This document shows positions 12,901 to 23,883 of a DNA stretch of 64,000 bases, one piece after another (positions within the stretch are counted from its first letter, which is position 1; the number at the start of each line of letters is the position of its first letter). Origin of the DNA: Costus lasius. Lineage: Eukaryota > Streptophyta > Magnoliopsida > Zingiberales > Costaceae. The translations under genes were made by a program, and so were the position numbers. Where the stretch lies: NCBI GenBank assembly GCA_027563935.2, contig CM050449.1:41886507-41950506 (forward strand), given 5' to 3'. The notes under the pieces were generated by a model. That model saw only the letters and a program-made list of their open reading frames with translations. It was not told the origin of the DNA and made no database searches.

Positions 12901-14326
12901 ACTATAAGTTATTTTCCCCACTTCACCCTTAACAAGGGCTCTTCCCCTTTTCTAATAGAAAGACACCACTAGCCTAGTGGCGTGCAGCACACAACCTACG
13001 CCTTAAGTTGCAGGTTCGAATCCTCTCCGCGACACATATTTTTACATTGCAAGAAAATACACAAATCAACACATTTTCTCATAAAAACTTCCACAAATAA
13101 ATGCTAGCTAAACAAAATTTCATTTTTTCTTACCTGCTAATGAATTTCCGGATCTTACAGAACTGATCAGTGGGGACGGGAGAACTTGGCTCCAGGCGAG
13201 CGGACGTGCGGACGTCCGCCTACCTACGCCGTCGTCCTCCCCTCCATCTTGTCTACAGCAAAGCTCGGCGGTCTTCGGCGACGTCCGGCGACATCCAGCG
13301 GGGCCAGGGAGGTCCGGTGACCTCCCTCTCCATCTTGGTTCTGGCAATCAGCGGTGATCGTCCGGTAACCATTCCCTCTCCGTTTTGGTTCCAACGATCA
13401 GCGGTGATCGTCCGACAACCTTCTCCCCTCCGGCGACCGGCGGCGATCATCCAGCGACCTCCGGCCGACTTTGATGGCGAAGTCCGGCAAGCTCTGATGG
13501 ATCAGAGCGTCGTGAGGTTTACTCCCTCCGCTCCGGCAATCAGCGGTGATCATCGGCAGACTCCGACAATCGATGGTGTGGTGTGGGCGGTTCAGCGTCG
13601 ATGAGTCCAACCCGTTTCCCTCTACGGCTCGGCGTAGTCGTATCAACTACTTGGACGGACTCTGGTGATCGGCGGTGATTCCCGGTGAACTTCATGCGAC
13701 GACCGGTGGTGTGCGGTGGGCGGTTCGGCATCGAGGAGTTCAAATCAGTTTGCCAGATGGTCCGTTGTGCAGTGGTGGAGCCAGTGGGTTCGAGTCCTGC
13801 TGAGAGGTATTCTTCTTCTCCCGACTCCTTCCTTTCAGGCATTTACAGCTTTCCGCTGTTTAGTCTGTTTTCTGGCATCGCCATGCTTTTCGGCGATGCC
13901 TTGTTCTGATGCTTGTGTCTATTCGCGTTTTGTGTTTGACCCCGCATTTAGGCGCGTGCGGTCCCTCGCTTCTCCGGCGTTCTCCCCCTTCTCGTCCGAG
14001 CGAGGCGGCTTCTCCCCTCTTCTCGACGTGTGCGACCCCGTCGCTTTGGTGCTTGTTTATGTGCTGGTTTGTGATTGGTGTTTTGTTGCCTGCACGCGAT
14101 TGGCCCTGTTCTGACACCCTGCGTGGTGTCTTTTGTTCGCGCATGTGCGCCACCGTCTGCGTACGGTGTTGGCTGTTTATTGGGTTAGATGAGACGTGAG
14201 TGGTCACGTCTACCGGTTGCGCCCTGTGCTATTTCATCCCCTGCGCAGGACAATTTTTCTCCCGGAGTCCTGCGTGGCTCTGCTTATTTTTAAAGAAAAA
14301 TTTTAGCACTAATTCTGGGCATGACA
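9939..14326 (+). repeat. 5' LTR of gypsy Y, interrupted
   Basis: It begins TGTTAGGCCCAAG and ends GGGCATGACA. It is collinear with 17870-19647 on both sides of the insertion at 10534-13159. It is GC-rich and contains tandem-like units around 13336-13440 built on ATCAGCGGTGATCGTCCG. Open frames here (such as 13170-13604) are chance frames in GC-rich LTR sequence. Confidence 0.92.
10534..13159. mobile_element. Solo LTR (2,626 bp) nested in the Y 5' LTR
   Basis: The ends are TGTAACGCCC and GGATCTTACA, and the insertion is flanked by perfect 5-bp direct repeats GAACT (10529-10533 and 13160-13164). The uninterrupted site is present in the Y right LTR near 18466. The TG..CA ends, 5-bp duplication and lack of internal coding sequence make this a solo LTR of a long-LTR, gypsy-type family. 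A 106-bp-spaced duplication (GAGGTGGCCCCCGCC) occurs at about 11420 and 11526. A tRNA-like segment lies at about 12963-13033. Orientation is undetermined; the minus strand is slightly favoured because GAGGGGGCGTTACA then forms the 3' end. Confidence 0.9.
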
Positions 14327-14329
14327 GAC

Positions 14330-14345
14330 TGGTATCAAAGCCCAG
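14330..14345 (+). other. Primer-binding site of gypsy Y
   Basis: TGGTATCAAAGCCCAG lies three bases after the LTR end. It matches the complement of the initiator Met tRNA 3' end (TGGTATCAGAGC), with one difference in the core. Confidence 0.85.
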
Positions 14346-17300
14346 GTTCTGTACGTTCCAAGTTGTACTTGTAGTTGTAGCGGTACTCTACAAGGCAAGT
14401 GGACCATTCAGCGAACATGGGGGGTACACCAGTAGCAAGCACTACTTTGGAGGATGCAGTTGGAGATTCTGGTAGAGCGCCAGACAGCAGGACTGCGATG
14501 ATGTAGGATGGAGGTGCTCCTCCTGATGTGTGCCGCGGCGATGCTGCAAGCTTTGGCCGAGGGTGGCTATGTGACCGCCGTGCGACGGCGCGTTCACGAG
14601 CCAGCACCCTTTTCGAGGGTTTGCTGTGCTGAGGAAGTTGAGAACTTCCTCTGGGGTATTGGAATTAAATTTCTAAAATACCCAGGTTCCTGCTGAGGAA
14701 CAGGTAGATGCTTATATCGCATATCTTTTCGGAGACGCGTAATTGTGGTGGCGGACTCGGGCCGCACACTACCCTTTTCGGGGTCTATACTGGCCCTTAA
14801 GCTCTCGTGAGGAGAGCTCAAAAAGATGAGATTGTGGTATAGTTTCTACTTGGGAAATTTATCGTGGGTTGCGTGAGGCATCTTATAACGACTAAGGTAT
14901 ACTGGGCCATACGGAACTATGTCCGGCGATATACCCAGGTGATACTGGAAACAATGGGTTTCCATTGTCAACAACACTCTAGCGGTAGGGTTCTGCCATA
15001 GAGAGACATGGGTTGGCAAGTCTCCTTGCGAAGGAGAGGTCCTTCATTGGTGGAGGGTTTGGTTGGAAGAGTTATCCAACGAGTTACCCTCGGAGCTTCC
15101 TAAATACCTTCCCCTAAGGAGAGAGATCGATTACAAAATTGAGCTTGTGATAGGATCCACTCCCCCTCTAAAGGCCTTTTTCCGTATTTCTCCAATGGAG
15201 TTGGCCGAGCTTCGTTAGCAATTGTGTAGATTGCTCGAAGCCGGGTTCATTCGGCCCACGATGTCGCCTTATGGAGCACTGATCCTCTTCTAAAAGAAGA
15301 AAGATTGGTCGCTAAGGTTCTGGGTAGACTATAGAACCTTGGATAAGATAACGATGAGGGATTGTTATCTTATACTGCTTATCCATGATCTGGGAGATCG
15401 ACTAGGGAAAGCATTGGTTTTCTTAAGACTAGACCTGAGAGCAGGTTAATTAGCAAATTCGTTTCGCCGAGGGCAACAAATAGGAAAACCATACGAGTAG
15501 TCCGATATGAGTCCTTAAGTTCAAAGTGATGCCCTTTGAACTTCTAAAGCCCCTTCTACATTTTGTCATCCGAAGAATAAGTGTTGACCCCTTTTCTTAG
15601 ATGACTACGTAGTTGAATACTTGGACGATATCGTGGTATTTTCCTCAAGTGTTGAAGAACGCCTAAGCTATCTAAGGCTGGTGTTGAGGGAAAAATGGAG
15701 TTGAGAAATTCTCATTTGTGGTGGATGAGATTTCTTTCTTTGGTCTTGGGATGGACCACGGACACGCGCGCATGGACAAGGTAAAGGTCCAAGCCATTGC
15801 GGAATGGTGCGCCCCCTCAAATCAAACCGAGTAGGGAGTTTTCTCGGTGTGGTGAACTTCTATCGAAGGTTCATTAAAGGCTATTCAAGGAAAGCCTTAC
15901 CCTCAGTGATATGATGAAATGGAACTCGAAATGGGAGTGGCTTGATCGGTATCAGTTGGCCTTCCGATAGTGAAGGTCCATATTGCCTCTGAACCGATCC
16001 TAAAATTACCCGACTTCAGTATACCTTTCGAGTTTCACACCGAAGCTTCAGACCAAGCTATCGGTGGTATGCCTTTATAGGATGGGCATCCTTTAGCTTT
16101 GGAGAGTTGAAAGCTAATAGGACTGAGCGATGGTATTTGACCACGAGAAGGAACAGGTGGTTGGAGTCCATTATCTCCGGACGTGGAGAACCTTCTCGAG
16201 GCACTGAAGTCCGACAATGTTACACCGCATAAAAAAAGTTGTCGGCAAAATAAGCACGTTGGCCGGAATTCTTGGGTGAATTCCAGTTCCATGGGGAACA
16301 TAAATCGGGTAAAGGCAACGTGTTTCCTTATGAGCTTAGTAAACTTAATGCCCTTGTGTGCTGCACCCTATCCACAGTGAAAAAGGGATCTGCTAGGCAG
16401 AATAAAAACAGCCTCAGCTTTTGATAGGGAGAAGTTCAGCAGGTTAAGTCGGACATGATTTGACATTTCTAACTGGGTCCAGATGATATATTGGGGCCAG
16501 AGGCGATAGGCCACTAGTCCCATCGATGGGCGGACTGCGCCGGGAGCTACTGAGGGAGCTCCATGATGGAATTTGGGCAAGGCATCCAGGACAAAGGGGG
16601 AAAATTGTCCTATCAGCACCATTGTGCTATTAGCCCAATACGTGTGCAAACATGGGGATGTAGGTCCACACTTACCTAAATTGCCAGGAAGGTAAGATCG
16701 ATTGGAGACTAGGGGCAGGGTTGTTACAACCATTGCCTATTCCCGAGACGTCCTGGACAAGGGTGTCCAAAGATTTTATTGGTGGGTTTCCTAAGTTTGA
16801 CGAGAAAAGCTCAGTGCCGGTAGTCATGGAATGAGTTTCCATGGGTGGATTCTTTATCCCAACACTTGAGCAGTGTATAGCAAGGGTTGCTATATAACTA
16901 TTCTTCCAGGAAATGGTGAAACATTTTGGCATCCAAGTGGATATCCAGAGTGATATGAATGCCCATTTTGGCTGGACACTTTTGAACCGTGTTGTTCAAT
17001 AAATATTTGTCCAAGGTAAGTTTCTCCATAGCCCATCATCCTCAGACGGATGGGCAATTTGAGCAGGTGAATGCTCATGTGGAAGAATTCCCCGTCACTA
17101 TGTGATCACCAGTCAGGGTGACTGGGTAAAGTGGATCGATATGGCATGAAATGCCTACACCTTGCAAAGGTTGTCACCCACAAGTCCCACCTCATTTGAG
17201 CTTCGAGTTAGTGTTAGGGAGTCAGACCCTAACTCTCGTTGATGTGGTACAAAGGGATTCCTACGGGAAGTGCCCTATGACTCAACGGAATGCTCGGAAA

Positions 17301-17869
17301 CGAATCTATTCACTCCGAGAGGCTAGAGGTAGCTTGGAGTTGGTTGTACAATGGATGCAAAGGTATGCATACCGTCGTTGTTGGAATGAAGAATTAGTCG
17401 CGGGCGACTTATTTCTTCTCCAACTTACCTCACATATCTGTAGGAAGATCTTGGTGAGGGAGGCTCACTGTGGTCTTATCCGAAGATATGACGGTCCGTG
17501 TGAGATATTGAGTCGAGTGGACTCAGTAGCATACTGTTTGAAACTCCAATAGAGAATGTAGATGTACCCTACATTCCATGTGAGCTTGAGGAAGTTCACT
17601 AGGATTAGGACAATCCTTCTTGGTTTTAGTCTTATCGAGCCTCACCGATGGTGCGAACAGAGTTCCACCAAAGGATAGGTGACATTTTGATTCACCAGGT
17701 GTTGGAGCCAAGTAAGAAAAACCGATGTATGGATTTTCTCATATGATGAGATGGATCCCTCAAAGAGGAAGCAACCTGGCACAAGGCTTCCAAACTATGG
17801 TAATTCGAGGGTGAGCTGAGGAGCTACCTCAAGTCGCTGAGGACGACGACTACCTCAAGTGCGGGAGGA
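14346..17869 (+). pseudogene. Gypsy Y gag-pol remnant
   Basis: The frame is broken by many stops and frameshifts, but domains are in gypsy order. The RT start lies around 15075-15440 (ELPKYLPLRREIDYKIEL, EAGFIRPTMSPYGALI, WVDYRTLDKIT). The catalytic YLDD is at about 15618-15630 (EYLDDIVVFSS). The RT thumb region is about 15835-15890 (FLGVVNFYRRFIKGYS). RNase H starts at about 15990-16065 (EPILKLPDFSIPFEFHTEASDQAIGG). Integrase spans about 16770-17330. HPTFHVS-like and EEATW segments near 17560-17800 suggest a decayed C-terminal chromodomain. Gag at 14500-15000 is hardly readable. The purine-rich GTGCGGGAGGA before 17870 is the polypurine tract. A Tekay/Del-type chromovirus is the best guess. 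Confidence 0.85.
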
Positions 17870-19647
17870 CGTTAGGCCCAATATTTGGGCCCAATTTTGA
17901 TCGGTCAAAGGGGTGTTGACCTGGTCAAAATTGCCCCCAAATCTAGCTAGGGCTCGGCGCTCGCGTGCGATCGAAAAAGGTGGAGCCACATTCGCTGATG
18001 TCGACGCATGCAGGTGTTCTCTGCCGCGTGGCGGGCAGCCACCGGTGGGCAACATCGGCCGGAGAGGCGACGGCCGCGTGGCTGGAGCTCGTTGGTGGCG
18101 ACGGGCGGTGAGCATTCGTCTTCCGGGAAGCACGCGAGGGCGTGTAGAGGAGGCTGGGAGACGGAACAGCAGCAGGGAGCGAAAGGGGAAGCTTCGTCTT
18201 GTGGTGAGGTCGGTGAATGAGCACTCAGGGGAGTTTGGACGAGCGGCTTTGTCCGTTCGGGAGGTTGGTCGGTGGTTGGGGCACGGACGGGAGCTGTTCT
18301 GTCCGGCGACGTGAGCTCGGCTTCAGATGCGTCGAGAGGAGACCTCGGGACGATGTAGCTTCAAGAGGAGCTGCTTGGCTGGAAAGTTGTCGGTGACGAC
18401 GATAGAGGACCCGTCCGGCGGGCTCCCAGCATGGGACGCCGGCGGCGGGTTTCCTGGGCCAACGGATCAGTGGGGACGAGAGAACTTGGCTCCAGGCGAG
18501 CGGACGTGCAGACGTCTGCCTACCTACGCCGTCGTCCTCCCCTCCATCTCGTCTACAGCAAAGCTCGGTGGTCTCCGGCAAGGTTCAGCGGTCTCTGGCG
18601 ATGTCCGGCGACGTCCAGCAGGGCCAGGGAGGTCCGGTGACCTCCCTCTCCTTCTTGGTTCCGGCGATCAGCGGTGATCGTCCGGTAACCATTCCCTCTC
18701 CGTTTTGGTTCTGGCGATCAGCGGTGATCGTTTGATAACCTCCTCCCCTCCGGCGATCGGCGGCAATCATCTGGCGACCTCCGGCCGACTTTGGCGGCGA
18801 AGTCCGACAAGCTCTGATGGATCAGAGCGTTGTGAGGTCTACTCCATCCGCTCCGGCGATCAGCGGTGATCGTCGGTGGACTCCGACGACCGGTGGTGTG
18901 GTGTGGGCGGTTCGGCGTCGATGAGTCCAACCCGTTTCCCTCTACGGCTCGGCGTAGTCATATCAACTGCTCGGACAGACTCCGGTGATTGGCAGCGATT
19001 CCCGGTGAACTTCGTGCGACGACCGGTGGTGTGCGGTGGGCGGTTCAGCGTCGAGGAGTTCAAATCAGTTTGCTAGATGGTTCGTTGTGCAGTGGTGGAG
19101 CCGGTGGGTTCGAGTCCTGCTGAGAGGTATTCTTTTTCTCCCGGCTCCTTCCTTTCAGGCATTTACAGCTTTCCGCTGTTTAGTCTTTTTTCCGGCGTCG
19201 CCATGCTTTTCGGCGAAGCCTTGTTCTGCTGCTTGTGTCTGTGCGCGTTTTGTGTTTGACCCCGCATTTAGGTGCGTGCGGTCCCTCGCTTCTCCGGCTT
19301 TCTCCTCCTACTCGTCCAAGCGAGGCAGCTTCTCCCCTCTTCTCGACGTGTGCGACCCCGTCGCTTTGGTGCTTGTTTATATGCTGGTTTGTGATTGGTG
19401 TTTTGTCGCCTGCGTGCGATTGGCCCTGTTCTGACACCCTGCGTGGTGTCTTTTGTTCGCGCATGTGCGCCACCGTCTGCGTACGGTGTTGGCTGTTTGT
19501 TGGGTTAGGCTGAGACGTGAGTGGTCACGTCTACCGGTCACGCCCTGTGTTAATTTGTCCCCTATGCGGGACAATTTTTCTCCCGGAGTCCTGCGTGGTT
19601 CTGCTTATTTTAAAAAAAAACTTTTAGCACTAATTCTGAGCATGACA
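17870..19647 (+). repeat. 3' LTR of gypsy Y
   Basis: It starts CGTTAGGCCCAAT (the terminal T has become C) and ends GAGCATGACA. It matches 9939-10533 plus 13165-14326 throughout and gives the empty site for the nested solo LTR. Many differences between the copies are C/T or G/A, as expected for methylated, ageing LTRs. Confidence 0.92.
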
Positions 19648-20026
19648 ACCTGCATCCGCCTTCTCTAAACAACAGAATTAAGTCTTTATTTGCCTGCATC
19701 TGCTTTCTCATTGCTACTAACAAGCAACCGAATAGTCGCTCGAATAGTGTCAAAACCATAGTGTTCATTAAACCATTCAGCCAATGCTAAATTAGGGTGA
19801 AAGCCTGGTTGTGCCACCGATAGAAATCAGGGCAGATGCCGTAGCCGTCGATGGGAATCGAGGTAGAAACCCAAGCCGCTGACAGCTGACTCGAGTGGTG
19901 GCAGCAACAATTAGGGCTTTGGCAATAGTGGTAGTGAGAAAATTTGCGCAAGCGATTTGTGATTCATACATAAAGCAACATCATGTAATTTGAGAAATAT
20001 AATTGTCGATGACCATATGTACGAAA
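19648..20026. other. Flank of gypsy Y, no gene seen
   Basis: This is unique-looking sequence between the Y target site and the minisatellite. No coding potential or terminal repeat is visible. Confidence 0.45.
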
Positions 20027-20039
20027 TTTAGATCACACA

Positions 20040-20385
20040 CAGAGGATCTTGTATGTACTTAGAATAACAATCGGAGATGATAAAAAAAAATGAAAAAAAA
20101 GGAGAATTTTTTATTAACTCAAAATAACAATTGGAGATGATTAAAAAAAAAAAATCTTGCATGAACTTAGAATAATAATTGGAGATGATTAGAAAAAAAA
20201 AGAAAAGAAAAGAGGATCTTGTATGAACTTAGAATAACAATTGAAGATGATAAAATAAAAAATAAAAAAAAAGGAGGATCTTGTATGAACTTAGAATAAC
20301 AATTAGAGATGATTAAAAAAAAAAAAGAGGATCTTGTATGAACTTAGAATAACAATTAGAGATGATAAAAAAAAAATATACCTGA
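20040..20385 (+). repeat. A-rich minisatellite, about six 50-60-bp units
   Basis: The unit is GAGGATCTTGTATGAACTT followed by AGAATAACAATTGGAGATGA and a variable A-tract. Copies start near 20043, 20101, 20154, 20213, 20275 and 20327; the second is the most diverged. Unit length varies mainly with the A-tract, so replication slippage is the likely cause. A single-unit relative lies at 6391-6500. Confidence 0.85.
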
Positions 20386-20410
20386 TTGCACCATAATCTT
20401 TTCTTTCTTT

Positions 20411-21249
20411 GGTGTCCATATGTTGGGCTAGAGATGTTCCATTGCTACCCATCATGGCTCTCAATGGAAGAAATCAACAAGTATTAGGGGCTTAGCCCAT
20501 ATTTGTAACTCTAAAATCTTAGAGTCCTCCCGTTAAAGAGTTTGAGTTCAGTTAGAGTTTAGGGTACGTAATTCAGATCTATTTGAGTTTAGGATACAAA
20601 ATTTAGATCCATTAATAATTTCTCTCAAATATGCATGTTACACCTCACTAAAATAAAGTAGATTATTTTATAGGTCAAGCCTACAAATAAGGTTGACTCA
20701 ACCAACTAAAATAGTATTGAATCTAGAACCCTTTTATACCCTCAAAAGGCTTTACAACTCAAAGGTAAACTTATGCAAGCATATACATTCTACTAGTTAA
20801 CAACACAACGTACTTTTTTGAGTTAAGGATAAATAATATGTACACAAATAGTTCCATTCCAAACAATGAATCAGTAATATGATCTCAATGGGCATTATGA
20901 AATCAAATATTTTTGGTTTTTTTTTAATAAATTGCTATTAAATTAACATGAAACGTACTAACTCGTGAATTGCAATATAAAATGCAGAAACGATGAATTG
21001 AAATCCCAACAATTTGGCCATACAAGACCCTTTCTTTTCCTGGCAAAAACAAAATCGCAATTAGCAGTGGGGTACCTCTTTGAAAACCTTGTGTCATTCT
21101 TCCGTTAGTGATTAATCTAATAAATGCGAAAGTTTGACTCTTTAGGTAGAGTTAGGAATCTGTCCAAAACATGGGTCTTCTTCAAACTGGACGTACAGTT
21201 GGAAATTCACACCTTAATTAATTCATTGATTTGCCTCAAATTCCTATGC
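20411..21249. other. Intergenic DNA downstream of the MYB gene
   Basis: This is AT-rich sequence between the minisatellite and the MYB stop codon. Bases just left of 21250 should contain the MYB 3' UTR; no unambiguous poly(A) signal was picked. The open frame at 21124-21402 (+) overlaps the MYB antisense and is not supported. Confidence 0.4.
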
Positions 21250-22062
21250 TTAGAAATTTTTCTCGCCAGTATCCTCAAAGAACCGCGGCGTCCCCAGATC
21301 AGAACTGAGAAAGTAAATGGACACGGGATCTTCCTGCATTACTACCGCCGGCTCTGCTACGTCGCTCACTTGGTTGTTCTGAATCTGATCACTCAAGCCT
21401 AGCTCCTTCTCCAAGTATTCCACCACCCACCGCGATGATCCGTCCTCCGTCGTGGCCCCTTGTTGCTCGGGTTGGCTTAGTGCAGACGAGGAGGCGGAGG
21501 AGGAGCCCCGTGACTCCTCTGCCCTCGCCTCCGCCTCCTCGGACGATGACCTCAATCGCTTCTTCAAGTGCGTGTTCCACACGTTCTTGATCTCGTTGTC
21601 GGTTCTCCCCGGCAGCCGCGCTGCAATTTTCGACCATCTGCAATGCACTCACAGTAAATTAAGCCTTTGAGAAGCTTGATCTGATAAATTGTGGAAAAAC
21701 CGAAAGAAGATTCGCCTTCTTACTTGTTGCCTAGCAACCTGTGTAACCTGAAGATGGTCTCCTCTTCCTCCGGCGTGAAATTGCCCCGCTTGAGATCTGG
21801 TCGGAGGTAATTGATCCACCTCAACCGACAGCTCTTGCCACATCTCAGCAGTCCTAGTTAATCAAGACGACAAAGAACATTTCAGCGTGCACTGAGACGG
21901 CGGGTGTATGAATACGCAAGTACCTGCGAGCGTAGGAAGGGCACGCCAGTTGTGGTGGCCGTGGTTGTTAATGTGAGCTATGAGCTTCAAGTCCTCCTCC
22001 GGCGTCCAGGCGCCCTTGTTCAAGCGCAGCTTTGCGCAGCACGCAGCCCTCCCGCCGCCCAT
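21250..22062 (-). CDS. R2R3-MYB transcription factor, subgroup 2/3-like
   Basis: Exons on the minus strand are 22062-21924, 21853-21724 and 21637-21250, giving 218 residues. Introns of 70 and 86 bp have GT-AG ends (GTACTT and GTAAGA donors). The 130-nt second exon is the classical R2R3-MYB size. R2 has the spaced tryptophans in [11 protein letters not shown] and NWRALP, then [21 protein letters not shown]3 has the usual phenylalanine-for-tryptophan start ([11 protein letters not shown]), [20 protein letters not shown] and [10 protein letters not shown]. The C-terminal part is Ser/Glu-rich and short, with an acidic end ([23 protein letters not shown]) that may be the activation region. It is a nuclear DNA-binding regulator. 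The R2R3 residues resemble the stress and lignin clades (subgroups 2 and 3), but the target pathway cannot be fixed without a tree. The ATG at 22062 starts the conserved N-terminus; an upstream in-frame ATG at 22125 would add an unconserved 21 residues. Confidence 0.93.
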
Positions 22063-22696
22063 CACTCGCTCGCTTATTCTCAACCTAGAGCAGTGAGCTT
22101 TATACCAATTTTCATGAACCCGCACCTCTTTACCAACAACGACTAGTTACTACTTGCTGTTCATGTTTGTTTCTTCTTCTCCCGCTTTGAACAGAGCTTA
22201 TAAAAGGCCAGCCGGTTTTGACTTGTGACTTTATTTCACAAATGGTGTTTATCTTTGATTTATTTATTTTTAATGATTTTATTTTATTTATTAGCATTAA
22301 GTACTAATATAGAAAATATATGAGTGACATAGAAATTCCAAATCAACTATATGAAAAAGATTTTACAAAAAGTTATTGCAATTGGAAATCCCGCTACCGT
22401 CAGAACATTATCCTACTATCAATTAGGGCCATTATGTGCGCTACGAAGAAATTTTATAATTAGGAAGACAGAGGACAGGCCGACATCTTTAGCGTAACAA
22501 AATCTAACTATTATCAATACGCACCTACGTTTTATCCTTGAGTAGGTGAAGTTAGTAGTAGATTCCCCATTCAAGGTATGCACAAGTGAAGGTTCATCAT
22601 TGATGTTGACTAGTGTGAGAGAGTTTTTGAGGAACCATCCACACTTGGCGGAACCCAGCCAAATGTGTAAGAACTAGATCTCTTCATGAGTGCTCT
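22063..22696. other. Upstream region of the MYB gene
   Basis: On the minus strand a TATAAA lies at 22104-22099, about 37 bp before the ATG, which would leave a very short leader, so another start further upstream is possible. No other gene is visible. Confidence 0.35.
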
Positions 22697-22946
22697 AAGG
22701 GTCTATTTTATTGGGGGCAAAAAAAAAAAGAAAAGAGTAAAGAGAAAAAAAAAAAATGAGTGGGAAAAAAAATGGTGAGGTTGGTAGCATGGGAGGGGAG
22801 AAAAGTGTTTTCTCCTTCTTCTGGAGAGAATGCAAAAGGGAAGAAAATTGACCTATTTTTCTTTCCCCAAAAATCAATCTCTCCAATAAATCACGAGAAA
22901 AATAAGATTTCTTTCCTTTCTTCCCTTTTTTCTCCCCAATAAATCT
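22697..22946. mobile_element. Possible MITE with TTTATTGGGG ends
   Basis: The left end CTATTTTATTGGGGGC and the right end TCTCCCCAATAAATC (reverse complement GATTTATTGGGGAGA) are imperfect inverted repeats. The interior is A/G-rich on the left and T/C-rich on the right, so it could fold. No clear target duplication is seen. Confidence 0.3.
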
Positions 22947-23883
22947 TTTTTTTGGACTTCTATCTTGCAACTTCAACAAGATCCTCCTTCTAAGTGTCAC
23001 ACTCACGGAGATTTTTTTCACTATCCTTAACACATTACTCTATTTGAAACTAATTTTATGCAGTTTTTAAATAAAAAATAGTTAAAAAATTTTTTGGTAA
23101 TAAAAAGTAAAATTAAAAAAAATAAAAAAGTAAAAATTAGAAAAGCTATAATTTAATATTTTTTATAGCTTCTGCTTCTCCAGAAACATAACTTATATAA
23201 TTTTATTTAAAATTTTAAATATTATTACTTAAAATAATTTAAAACTTTAATATTAAAGAAAAATAAAATATAGTATTATTTTAAATTATTAAAAATAATA
23301 TATTTATTTATTATTTTAAATTTTGATATCAATTAAAAAGTTATTAACTAAGCATCTTATAAATTTTAATAGTGCAGTACAGTATAATACAGTACAACAC
23401 AGTGTAGCACAGTTATAAAACTATTAACAACGGGACCAAATATAACTACATATACCTCCTTCTAAAAGCTGATTGATTTTCAGGAAGGGACGCCAAGGAT
23501 CTCATTTTATATGAAAGAATTCAAAAAATCTTATAGTTACTTATTTAAGATTTGATAAAAGAAAGGATGTTATAGTTGCTTATTCTATGTGTATTCTCCT
23601 CTTCTCATTTGCTCGTGGAAAGATTTCTCAATTCCAAAAGCGCTAGCTAATTATATGGAAAATTTGAGCAATTTAATGAAATTTAATTAGGCTAAAATTG
23701 TATACAAATATTTGATTGAACGGGTACACAAGGGTAAAAAAAATTATCATATAGTAAGTGTGGCGGTTTCACAATAATTTTTAATATAAAATTTCAAATT
23801 TATGAGTCATTTTGTCACGATACCATAATATATAAATAGTCATTTTAATCCTTATGTCCTTTGTTATAAGTTTGGTTATACTA
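22947..23883. other. AT-rich intergenic DNA
   Basis: Very AT-rich. Around 23373-23415 there is a short array of CAGTACAGTATAATACAGTA-like units. No gene or complete mobile element is supported. Confidence 0.45.

Larger units (their letters stand above)
9939..19647 (+). mobile_element. Ty3/gypsy chromovirus Y, decayed, with nested solo LTR
   Basis: Two long direct repeats bound a 3.5-kb internal region: the left LTR is 9939-14326 and the right 17870-19647. Flanks ACCTA (9934-9938) and ACCTG (19648-19652) agree at four of five positions, consistent with an aged target duplication. A primer-binding site complementary to initiator Met tRNA follows the left LTR, and internal protein remnants run gag, RT, RNase H, integrase, possible chromodomain. 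Without the nested solo LTR and its extra target copy the left LTR would be about 1,757 bp, against 1,778 bp for the right. Confidence 0.92.

Noticed and set aside
13170..13604. 144-residue frame and neighbours in 13.1-14.6 kb, with near copies at 18.3-19.5 kb
   Set aside because: They lie in the two LTRs of gypsy Y and differ by frameshifts between copies; duplication of the frames is duplication of the LTR.
20040..20385. CRISPR-like array
   Set aside because: The spacers are A-tracts of varying length and the context is a plant nuclear genome; it is a minisatellite.
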